A stretch of DNA of 64,000 nt, taken from contig NZ_JAGGPJ010000017.1 of the NCBI RefSeq assembly GCF_018613875.1, positions 103,267 to 167,266 of the forward strand. Direction: 5' to 3'. This stretch comes from Arthrobacter sp. ISL-28. Lineage in GTDB: Bacteria; Actinomycetota; Actinomycetes; Actinomycetales; Micrococcaceae. The notes below the pieces were generated by a model. The model saw nothing but the letters and a program-made list of their open reading frames with translations, was not told the origin of the DNA and did not search any database. Positions 1-7,123 of this stretch are shown piece after piece (the stretch's first letter is position 1; each line of letters opens with the position of its first letter). Position numbers and translations under genes: made by a program.

Positions 1-1
1 C

Positions 2-358
2 TACCAGTTCCGCACCATCCAGTGGCTGCAGGGCAAGACCTGGGAAAAATCCACCCCGTTCGGGCCTGCCCTGGTCACCGGCGACGAATTCACCGCCGGG
101 CCGCTGATGACCTCCGCCGTCGACGGGCAAATCCAGCAGCAGACCCCCACCGGGGACCTCGTCTTCACCCCGGAGTTCCTGGTCTCCTACATCTCCACCA
201 TCATCACGCTGAACCCCGGCGACGTGATCGCCACCGGCACCCCCGGCGGCGTGGGCCACGCCCAGAACCCGAAACGCTACCTCCAGGACGGCCAGACCCT
301 GGTCACCACCATCGACGGGCTGGGGCAGCTGAGCAACCGCGTCATCAAGGAACGCTGA
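2..358 (+). CDS. Fumarylacetoacetate hydrolase family protein, C-terminal part (likely fumarylpyruvate hydrolase)
   Basis: The reading frame is open from the left window edge and ends at TGA 356-358, so only the last ~118 residues are visible. They carry the C-terminal FAH fold signature: QQ-x-PTGDLVFTPEFLVSYIS, then LNPGDVIATGTPGGVG, the loop that closes the metal-dependent active site. FAH enzymes hydrolyse C-C bonds in acylpyruvates. The stop codon overlaps the start of a maleylpyruvate isomerase (TGATG), so the pair looks like the last two enzymes of the gentisate pathway, with this one cleaving fumarylpyruvate to fumarate and pyruvate. Family assignment is firm. The exact substrate is inferred from the neighbour only. 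Confidence 0.85.
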   Translation, partial: YQFRTIQWLQGKTWEKSTPFGPALVTGDEFTAGPLMTSAVDGQIQQQTPTGDLVFTPEFLVSYISTIITLNPGDVIATGTPGGVGHAQNPKRYLQDGQTLVTTIDGLGQLSNRVIKER

Positions 359-1110
359 TGGTCGCCCGCACCGACCAGACCACCGACCCGGACCTGCAGG
401 AACAGCTCCTGCAGGCCCGGCGCGGCACCGCGTTCTTCGCCCGCAAACTCAACGAACTCACCGACGCCGGCCTCGACGCGGACTCGCTGCTGCCGGGCTG
501 GACCCGCCGCCACATCGTGTCCCACATCGGCTACAACGCCCGCGCCATCGCCCGGCTCGTCGAGTGGGCCGCGACCGGAATCGAAACCCCGATGTATCCC
601 TCCCCCGAGGCCAGGGACCACGAAATCACCTTCGGAGCCACCCTGTCCCCGACCGCGCTGCGGAACCTCTTCGACCACTCCGCAGTACACCTGAACGTCG
701 AATGGCGCGACCTTCCCGCCGACGCCTGGCACCACAAGGTCCGCACCATCCAGGGCCGGGTGGTCCCGGCCACCGAAACCGTCTGGATGCGCACCCGCGA
801 AGTCTGGATCCACGCCGTCGACCTCAACAGCGGCGCCACGTTCCACGACATCCCTACCCCCGTCCTGGAACACCTCCTCCACGACATCACCGGCGCCTGG
901 AAAACCCGCGGCACAGATCACGGGCTCCTCATCACGACAACCAGCACGGACCTGACACTCGGAGACACAACCACCGACAACCCAACAGTCATCACCGGAT
1001 CCCTGCCCGCCGTCGCACAATGGGCCGCAGGCCGCGGACATACCTGCGTCACAGCCACACAGGACGGCACGCCACTTGCCGAGGTCCCGGCCGCCCCGAA
1101 ATGGATCTGA
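358..1110 (+). CDS. Mycothiol-dependent maleylpyruvate isomerase family protein
   Basis: A 250-residue protein whose ATG overlaps the upstream FAH stop codon (TGATG), implying translational coupling. The N-terminal half is a DinB-like helical bundle with LPGWTRRHIVSHIGYNARAI (about residues 44-63), including the His of the metal site, and a later MRTREVWIHAVDL segment with further metal-ligand-type residues. Length and motifs match the actinobacterial maleylpyruvate isomerase that uses mycothiol to convert maleylpyruvate to fumarylpyruvate. With the preceding FAH gene it forms the lower gentisate pathway. The C-terminal SCP2-like part (TDLTLGDTTTDNPTVITGSL) is typical of the family. Confidence 0.88.
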   Translation: MVARTDQTTDPDLQEQLLQARRGTAFFARKLNELTDAGLDADSLLPGWTRRHIVSHIGYNARAIARLVEWAATGIETPMYPSPEARDHEITFGATLSPTALRNLFDHSAVHLNVEWRDLPADAWHHKVRTIQGRVVPATETVWMRTREVWIHAVDLNSGATFHDIPTPVLEHLLHDITGAWKTRGTDHGLLITTTSTDLTLGDTTTDNPTVITGSLPAVAQWAAGRGHTCVTATQDGTPLAEVPAAPKWI

Positions 1111-1186
1111 ACAAGTCTCAACAATGCCGGGCACCGGGCGCCTGGGCTTTGAGTGCGGCACATCTGACAAAGGGGCCTACAGGGGA

Positions 1187-1202
1187 TGTCAAAAAATTGA
1201 CA
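1187..1202. promoter_or_regulatory. Inverted repeat overlapping a TTGACA -35-like element
   Basis: TGTCAA-AAAA-TTGACA is a perfect 6-bp inverted repeat with a 4-nt A spacer. Its right arm is a consensus -35 hexamer (1197-1202), followed by AT-rich sequence and a TTTAGG-like -10 about 17 nt downstream. It sits in the 234-bp gap between the maleylpyruvate isomerase gene and the small YegP-like gene. A repressor-operator over a promoter is plausible, but no binding protein can be named. Confidence 0.4.
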
Positions 1203-1344
1203 GGTATGTCATATAGTTGTTTAGGTAGTGGCTGATGAGGGCAGCTTCACAGGCATCACCCGGATTGCAGGCCGCGATTGCCTGCCGCGCGGATGGGTCT
1301 GCAGGTGCGATGCCCGCTCAGCGAAGACCGATGAAGGGAACCCC

Positions 1345-1548
1345 ATGCCAGGCCAATTCAAGCTCGTTGACGCAGAGCCGCATGGGATCCGCATACTTCT
1401 TGTCAGTGCCGCGGGGGAAACTCTGGCTACGTCGAAGACCTTCGAGAATACGGAGGAAGCCGCAGCTGCAGTAGCGGACCTTCGCGAGCATGCCGCCTCA
1501 GCGCACATTATCGACCGCACCACCAGCACCCATTCGCGCGGCAATTAA
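1345..1548 (+). CDS. YegP/DUF1508-type small protein
   Basis: A 67-residue protein with a GAAGGGAA ribosome site 5 nt before the ATG; a longer in-frame extension upstream has no ribosome site and was rejected. The sequence FKLVDAEPHGIRILLVSA, then GETLATSKTFENTEEA and a following helix, is the single DUF1508 (YegP) beta-beta-beta-alpha unit. These proteins are small and their function is unknown. A second, divergent copy of the same domain is encoded convergently 78 bp downstream. Confidence 0.75.
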   Translation: MPGQFKLVDAEPHGIRILLVSAAGETLATSKTFENTEEAAAAVADLREHAASAHIIDRTTSTHSRGN

Positions 1549-1625
1549 CTGCAGGAGATCAAGAAAACCGCTAGGATCGCCGCCCCGTAACTGCCGGCGT
1601 GGCGGGGGTTGGCAGCAGGCTTCTG

Positions 1626-1961
1626 CTAGCGGCGCGAACCTGTGCGATGCGTGTGTGCGGCGAGGGCGATCCTGTCCTTCACCGCAAGTTCTGCATGGAG
1701 GCGTTTCCTTCTGAGACTCTCGTGGGCCGAAAGTGCCCTCAGCGTGCGCAACCTGCGTCGGAATGGCTCACCACGGTGGCCCGAAGACATGTCCCGGATA
1801 AGGCCGGTCCCGGCAACTTCCCTGATAAGGCTGATTCCTGCGGCCGCCTGTCGTTTCGTCGGAAATGCCTCCGATACGGCCAGCAGTTCACCGGACGGGC
1901 CACGAAGCGTGGCGCGAAACCCGCCGTCGGGGGAATCTATGATTTCGAAGTAACCGGACAT
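1626..1961 (-). CDS. YegP/DUF1508-type protein with basic C-terminal extension
   Basis: A 111-residue protein read on the minus strand. GGAGG lies about 9 nt before the ATG at 1961. Residues 1-50 contain the DUF1508 unit (YFEIIDSPDGGFRATLRGP, then GELLAVSEAFPTKRQAAAG). Residues ~60-111 are rich in Arg, Lys and His and have no recognised domain. It converges on the other DUF1508 gene. The function is unknown. Confidence in the domain is high; the C-terminal tail could be less conserved. Confidence 0.7.
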   Translation of the reverse strand: MSGYFEIIDSPDGGFRATLRGPSGELLAVSEAFPTKRQAAAGISLIREVAGTGLIRDMSSGHRGEPFRRRLRTLRALSAHESLRRKRLHAELAVKDRIALAAHTHRTGSRR

Positions 1962-2090
1962 GGCACTTGCCTCCGTTTCTCCCTGCGCTGACAGGACGCG
2001 TCATGGGCCGCCGACAGCTCTCCGGTCATGATAGATCCGGTCCCCGGCAGCAGTCCACGCTGCCCGGGGCTTCGGCGGGGCTCGATGGGC

Positions 2091-2144
2091 CCCGGCCAGT
2101 GTTGGACCCCCGGCCAGTGGTGGGCACCCGGTCAGTGTCGGGCA
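2091..2144 (+). repeat. Three 18-bp tandem imperfect repeats
   Basis: Units begin at 2091, 2109 and 2127 with core CCCGGCCAGTG or CCCGGTCAGTG followed by a variable TTGGAC/GTGGGCA/TCGGGCA segment. A truncated fourth start, CCGGAGGA, lies at 2145. The period is exactly 18 bp. The array lies 58 bp upstream of the phosphoketolase start, in its promoter/leader region. It could be binding sites for a regulator or a slippage array. It is also open in the phosphoketolase frame, but no start signal supports coding. Confidence 0.6.
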
Positions 2145-2201
2145 CCGGAGGATAGACTGTGCCACGTCAACGCTCTAGCGGGTCTGACGAGAGGCAAGCG
2201 C

Positions 2202-4601
2202 ATGGGCGACACCCCGGCAGCGGAGGCTGGTTCGACCGAAGATTTTGAGCTGCTGAACCGGTACTGGAACGCGGCCAACTATCTGACAGTGGCCCAAATC
2301 TATCTCCAGGAGAATCCGCTGCTGCGGGAACCGCTGAAGCCCGGCCACATCAAACCACGGCTGCTGGGACACTGGGGAACCGGGCCAGGGCTTTCCCTGA
2401 TCTACGTGCATCTGAACCGGCTGATCAAGCGGACAGGCGCCGAGGTCCTCTTCCTCGCCGGACCGGGCCACGGCGGACCGGCAGTCGTGGCGAACGTCTA
2501 TCTCGAAGGCACCTATTCGGAGGTGTACCCGGAGATCAGCCGGGATACGGCGGGGCTGAGGCGTCTGGCCCGCCAGTTCTCAACGCCCGGCGGCGTGGGA
2601 AGCCACGTGGGGCCGGCCACGCCCGGCTCCATCCATGAGGGCGGCGAACTGGGCTATTCCCTCATGCATGGCACCGGCGCGGTCATGGACAACCCCGGAC
2701 TGATCGCTGCCTGCGTGATCGGCGATGGCGAGGCTGAGACTGGGCCGTTGGCAGCGTCCTGGGATGCACCGTTCTTCCTGAATCCGGCCCGGGACGGTGC
2801 TGTCCTGCCCATTCTCCACCTCAACGGGCACAAGATTTCCGGCCCAACGGTCCTTGGCCGCCGCTCCGACGAGGACGTCGAAGCCCTCCTCCATGCCCAC
2901 GGCTGGGCGCCGGTCGCGGTCTCCGGAGACGACCCCGCACAGGTGCACCGGGAACTCGCCACGGCCATGGACAGCGCCTACTCCACCATCCGCAGCCTGC
3001 AGGACACCGCCGGAAGCAAGGGTGTGGCGGCCGCGGCCCGCTGGCCCGCCATCATCCTGCGGACCCCCAAGGGCTGGACGGGGCCGCACACAGTGGACGG
3101 CACCCCGGTGGAGGGAACGTTCCGCTCCCACCAGGTACCGCTGTCAGGGGTCAGGGACAATCCCGAGCATCTCGCACTGCTCGAACAGTGGATGCGTTCC
3201 TACGACCCCGACAAACTGTTCGACGCCGACGGCCGGCTGGCACCCGAACTGGCGGCGCTGGCGCCCGAGGGCGCGCTCCGGATGGGATCTGTACCTGCGG
3301 CCAACGGCCGGCCGTCCGTTCCGCTGGAGATCCCGCAGCTGGAGCAGTACGCCGTGGACCCCGGCGAGCGCGGTTCCACCAGCATGGAGACCACGAAGCC
3401 GCTCGGCGAACTCTTCCGGGACCTCTACCGTGCCACGGAAGACAATCCCCGCTTCCGGCTCTTCTGCCCGGACGAAACCAACAGCAACCGCCTGGGCGCC
3501 GTCTTCGAGGCCAGCGACCGCTGTCTGCTGCTCCCGCTCCGCAATGGCGAGGCTCAGACCGGAGACCATGTCTCCGCCGATGGCCGGGTCATGGAAGTCC
3601 TCTCGGAGCACCTCTGTCAGGGCTGGCTGGAAGGCTACCTGCTAAGCGGACGGCACGGCTTCTTCGCCACCTACGAGGCGTTTGCCATGATCAGCGCCTC
3701 CATGACCGTCCAGCACGCCAAATGGCTCCAGCATGCGCGGGAACTCGAGTGGCGCTCCTCCGTTCCCAGCCTCAACATCCTGCTGACATCGACGTGCTGG
3801 CGCAACGACCACAACGGCTTCAGCCACCAGGGCCCCGGACTGATCGACACCGTCCTCTCCCTCTCGGGCGAGGTGACGCGCATCTACCTTCCGCCGGACA
3901 CCAACACTCTGTTGGCCACAGCCGAACACGCACTGCTCAGCACCGACTACGTCAACCTTGTGGTGGTGGACAAGCAGTCACATCCCCAGTACCTCACCCT
4001 GGACGAAGCCCGTATTCATGCCGAGGCAGGAGCATCGCGCTGGGACTGGGCGGGCAACGAGGATGCCGGAAGCGCTGCGGAGCCGGACATTGTTCTTGCC
4101 AGCGCGGGCGATATCCCCACCGAGGAGATGCTGGCTGCCGCCTGGCTCCTGCAGCGCCACGTCCCTGACGCCCTCGTGCGCATGGTCAACGTCATGGACG
4201 CCATGGTGCTGCCTCCCCGGGACACCCACCCGCACGGTCTCGACGACGGGACGTTCAGTTCGCTGTTCACGGACAGCTGCGATGTCGTTGTCGCCTGGCA
4301 CGGCTATGCGCGCTCGTTCCACCAGCTGCTGCACGGACGGCCGAACCCAGAACGTTTCCATGTGCGCGGGTACAGCCAGCAGGGAACCACCACCACGCCC
4401 TTCGACATGGTGGTGCTCAACCGGATGAGCCGCTACCATCTCGCGCTTGAAGCGCTCCGACGGATGCCGCGGAAGTTCCCCGGGGCTGCTGAGTTGGCCG
4501 GCCATTGCAACCGCCAGCTGGCTGCCCATGCCGAATACATCCGCGAACACTTCGAGGACCTCCCCGAAATCCGCGAGTGGATCTGGAGCCCGCCCCGCTG
4601 A
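2202..4601 (+). CDS. xfp: Xylulose-5-phosphate/fructose-6-phosphate phosphoketolase
   Basis: A 799-residue TPP enzyme of full family length. It splits xylulose-5-P (and usually fructose-6-P) with phosphate into acetyl-phosphate plus glyceraldehyde-3-P or erythrose-4-P, giving a cytosolic carbon-saving bypass of glycolysis. Visible motifs are GHWGTGPGLSLIYVHLNRL (~56-74), GPGHGGPA (~87), HEGGELGYSL (~148), the TPP/Mg motif GDGEAETGPLA (~177), HLNGHKISGPT (~209) and the C-terminal RGYSQQGTTTTPFDM block. ATG 2202 is chosen because GAGAGG precedes it by 5-10 nt; the in-frame upstream extension is repeat-derived. It converges with the following minus-strand gene only 11 bp away. Confidence 0.95.
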   Translation: MGDTPAAEAGSTEDFELLNRYWNAANYLTVAQIYLQENPLLREPLKPGHIKPRLLGHWGTGPGLSLIYVHLNRLIKRTGAEVLFLAGPGHGGPAVVANVYLEGTYSEVYPEISRDTAGLRRLARQFSTPGGVGSHVGPATPGSIHEGGELGYSLMHGTGAVMDNPGLIAACVIGDGEAETGPLAASWDAPFFLNPARDGAVLPILHLNGHKISGPTVLGRRSDEDVEALLHAHGWAPVAVSGDDPAQVHRELATAMDSAYSTIRSLQDTAGSKGVAAAARWPAIILRTPKGWTGPHTVDGTPVEGTFRSHQVPLSGVRDNPEHLALLEQWMRSYDPDKLFDADGRLAPELAALAPEGALRMGSVPAANGRPSVPLEIPQLEQYAVDPGERGSTSMETTKPLGELFRDLYRATEDNPRFRLFCPDETNSNRLGAVFEASDRCLLLPLRNGEAQTGDHVSADGRVMEVLSEHLCQGWLEGYLLSGRHGFFATYEAFAMISASMTVQHAKWLQHARELEWRSSVPSLNILLTSTCWRNDHNGFSHQGPGLIDTVLSLSGEVTRIYLPPDTNTLLATAEHALLSTDYVNLVVVDKQSHPQYLTLDEARIHAEAGASRWDWAGNEDAGSAAEPDIVLASAGDIPTEEMLAAAWLLQRHVPDALVRMVNVMDAMVLPPRDTHPHGLDDGTFSSLFTDSCDVVVAWHGYARSFHQLLHGRPNPERFHVRGYSQQGTTTTPFDMVVLNRMSRYHLALEALRRMPRKFPGAAELAGHCNRQLAAHAEYIREHFEDLPEIREWIWSPPR

Positions 4602-4612
4602 CCAGAGCGGGC

Positions 4613-5044
4613 TCAGGCGCTGGGCGCCGCCTGGGGCCCGGTGATGTTAACCAGCCAGGCAACCCCGAACTTATCGGAGCACATGCCGAAGGTGTCACCC
4701 CAGGGTGCCGGTTCAAGCGGCACCGTCACGGTGCCGCCGTTGCCGGAGAGCTTGTCCCAGTAGCCCCGCAGCTCGGCCTCGTCCTCTCCGCTCAGGGAGA
4801 TGGAGATGCTGCTGCCGGATGTGTACTCCATGCTGTTGGGTGTGTCGGCGCCCATGAGCACGAGCCCCTTGTCCGTGGTCAGCATTCCATGCATGATCTT
4901 GTCCGCCTCAGCCGGGTCCTCGCTGGCATGGAACTCGCCGAAAGTGCTAAGGGCCAGGTCTCCGCCAAAGACGGACTGGTAGAAGCTCATCGCCTCGCGC
5001 GCGTTGTCGCGAAAGCCAAGGTAAGGGTTGAGCACTGTGGGCAC
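4613..5044 (-). CDS. VOC/PhnB-like glyoxalase family protein
   Basis: A 143-residue protein. The GTG at 5044 is chosen because AAGGAG lies 7 nt upstream (CTGAAGGAGAATCCCGTG). It starts VPTVLNPYLGFRDNAREAM and continues with FYQSVFGGDL, HGMLTTDKGLVLMGAD, SISISLSGEDEAELRGYW and WGDTFGMCSDKFGVAW. This is the PhnB/YjdN-like subgroup of the vicinal-oxygen-chelate fold (formerly 3-demethylubiquinone methyltransferase-like). The substrate is unknown. It lies tail to tail with the phosphoketolase gene. Confidence 0.8.
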   Translation of the reverse strand: MPTVLNPYLGFRDNAREAMSFYQSVFGGDLALSTFGEFHASEDPAEADKIMHGMLTTDKGLVLMGADTPNSMEYTSGSSISISLSGEDEAELRGYWDKLSGNGGTVTVPLEPAPWGDTFGMCSDKFGVAWLVNITGPQAAPSA

Positions 5045-5268
5045 GGGATTCTCCTTCAGGCTGTTTCTCATTGGTGGGTGGCGGGCCGGGGATTGCGGCT
5101 GCCGCCGGGACACGAAACACTTCACATGGTGCCCCAATCCGTCCGGGCTGCATAGGGGGCAGCCGGGTCAGTTGAAGGGCACGTCCGGCGGCCTGCCCTG
5201 AATCATTCATGGGAACACGCTCCGCGGGGACGAGTGCGGGAAGTGCCGGCGGGCCGTAGGCTCATGTC

Positions 5269-5889
5269 ATGGCGAGATACTTCGACGTTCATCCCCAGGA
5301 TCCCCAGCCGCGCGCAGTCTCCCAGATCGTGGAGCTCGTTCGTTCCGGTGGCCTGATCGCATACCCCACGGACTCGTGTTACGCATTAGGTGCGCAACTG
5401 GGCAACAAGGAGGCGCTGGACCGGATCCGTACCATCCGCCAGCTGGATGACAAGCACCATTTCACCCTGGTCTGCCGGGACTTCGCCCAGCTGGGACAGT
5501 TCGTGCACATCGGCAATGACGTCTTCCGCCGTATCAAGGCTGTGACGCCGGGCAGCTACACCTTCATCCTTCCCGCCACCAAGGAAGTCCCGCGCCGGCT
5601 GCTGCATCCGAAGAAGAAAACCGTGGGCGTGCGCATTCCGGACCATAACTTCGTCCAGGCACTCCTCGCCGAGCTGGGCGAACCGCTGCTGTCCAGCACG
5701 CTGCTGCTGCCGGACGAGGAGGATCCGCTCACGCAGGGCTGGGAGATCAAGGAGCGCCTGGATCATGTCGTGGATGCCGTGGTCGATTCAGGCGACTGCG
5801 GGGCAGAGCCGACGACGGTCGTTGACTTCTCCAGCGGCGCTGCCGAGGTGGTTCGCCGCGGAACCGGCGATCCTTCGCGCTTCGAATAG
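5269..5889 (+). CDS. L-threonylcarbamoyladenylate synthase family protein (YrdC/YciO type)
   Basis: A 206-residue single-domain YrdC-fold protein. LIAYPTDSCYALGAQLGNKEA (residues ~29-49) is the conserved nucleotide/threonine-binding N-terminal motif, followed by FTLVCRDFAQLGQFV, TPGSYTFILPATKEVPRRL and VGVRIPDHN. The family makes threonylcarbamoyl-AMP for t6A37 tRNA modification. Its C-terminal half (EPTTVVDFS, VVRRGTGDPSRF) matches the YciO-like branch, in which TsaC activity is not always shown, so no gene symbol is given. The ribosome site is weak. Confidence 0.85.
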   Translation: MARYFDVHPQDPQPRAVSQIVELVRSGGLIAYPTDSCYALGAQLGNKEALDRIRTIRQLDDKHHFTLVCRDFAQLGQFVHIGNDVFRRIKAVTPGSYTFILPATKEVPRRLLHPKKKTVGVRIPDHNFVQALLAELGEPLLSSTLLLPDEEDPLTQGWEIKERLDHVVDAVVDSGDCGAEPTTVVDFSSGAAEVVRRGTGDPSRFE

Positions 5890-5923
5890 GACGGCCGGGC
5901 ACCGCCCGTATGCAGACGAGCGC

Positions 5924-6946
5924 TTACTCCTGCTTCTTCGCCCGGCTCGGCTGCACGCGAGGCGGCTCGCCGGGCATCTTCGGGTAGTCCGGCGGGAACG
6001 GCATTTCACCCAGCCCGTCCTTGAGGTCCCGGTCCCACCAGCCAAGCAAGGTGTCTATGGTGCCCGGTTCCGCGTTCATGTCCGCCCACGGGTCCCCCAC
6101 GGCCTTCAGCCGTTCGGGGACGGTGAGGATGGTGAAGTCCTTCGGGTTGATGTTCTCCAGTTCGTCCCAGGTAATCGGACAGGAAACGGGGGCGTGCGGC
6201 AGGGCCCGCGGGCTGTAGGCGCCTGCGATCGTGCGGTCACGGTTTGCCTGGTTGAAGTCCAGGAAAATACGCTCGCCGCGCTCCTCCTTCCACCAGTTCG
6301 TCGTGACCTTGTCCGGCATCCGCCGCTCGAGTTCCCGGGCGGCGGCGATAACGGCATGGCGCACGTCCAGGAATTCGCGCTTCGGCTCGATCGGCGCATA
6401 AACATGAAGCCCGCGGTTCCCCGACGTTTTGATGAAGGCGTTCAGCCCCGCCTCGGAGAGCACCTCCCTCAGCGCCAAGGCCGCGGGGACGGCGTCGTCG
6501 AAGTCCGTGCCGGGCTGGGGGTCGAGGTCGATGCGCAGCTGATCCGGGTTGTCCGAGTTTTCAGCGCGCGACGGCCACGGGTGGAACACCACCGTGTTCA
6601 TCTGCACCGCCCACACCGCGGCCGCAGGCTCGTCCAGGACCAGCTGGGGATGCGTGCGGGCACTGGGATAGATCACCATGACCGACCGGATGAAATCCGG
6701 CGTCCCTTTCGGCGGATTCTTGGAGAAGAACTGCTCGCCGTCGACGTTGCCTGAGAACCGCTGGAGCGATACCGGCCGGTCGCCGTTTGCCGCGATGAAA
6801 GCCTCTCCGACGTCCACGATGTAACGGGCGAGATCGAGTTTAGTCAGGCCCACCTCCGGCCACAGGACCCGGCTGGGACTGGAGATCCGCATGTCCCGGG
6901 AACCGTTAGGGCCGTCTACGGTAAGGGTGGTCTGTTCGCTGGCCAT
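5924..6946 (-). CDS. Stand-alone LigD-type polymerase (primase-polymerase) domain
   Basis: A 340-residue protein equal in size to the POL domain of LigD, the NHEJ repair ligase, with no ligase or 3'-phosphoesterase domain attached. Conserved parts are SLQRFSGNVDGEQFFSKN (~60-77), VFHPWPSR (~120-127), the metal-binding pair in LRIDLDP (D140 and D142), IKTSGNRGLHVY and FLDFNQANRDRTI. The family extends or fills DNA ends with ribo- or deoxynucleotides at double-strand breaks. No Ku or ligase gene is seen next to it. It ends tail to tail with the YrdC-like gene. Confidence 0.9.
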   Translation of the reverse strand: MASEQTTLTVDGPNGSRDMRISSPSRVLWPEVGLTKLDLARYIVDVGEAFIAANGDRPVSLQRFSGNVDGEQFFSKNPPKGTPDFIRSVMVIYPSARTHPQLVLDEPAAAVWAVQMNTVVFHPWPSRAENSDNPDQLRIDLDPQPGTDFDDAVPAALALREVLSEAGLNAFIKTSGNRGLHVYAPIEPKREFLDVRHAVIAAARELERRMPDKVTTNWWKEERGERIFLDFNQANRDRTIAGAYSPRALPHAPVSCPITWDELENINPKDFTILTVPERLKAVGDPWADMNAEPGTIDTLLGWWDRDLKDGLGEMPFPPDYPKMPGEPPRVQPSRAKKQE

Positions 6947-7123
6947 GGGGACAACCTACCCCGCGGGGCCCGCTGCGTCAGTACCCCGGCGCCAGGACCT
7001 TTGCACCGGGACACGGGGGAAGAAACATCTGCCGTGTCTCTGGGCAGCCGCTGGCGCATCTGTAAGGATGTGAACTGACCTTGCGCCGCCCGGTGCCAAG
7101 AACCGTCGAAGGGGATACACTCC

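Noticed and set aside
2028..2201. N-terminal extension of phosphoketolase through the 18-bp repeats
   Set aside because: The extension is GQCWTP-type repeats with no ribosome site. ATG 2202 has one and matches family length.
5765..6754. 329-codon plus-strand frame opposite the LigD polymerase gene
   Set aside because: Antisense to a strong minus-strand gene; Arg/His-rich composition typical of shadow frames.
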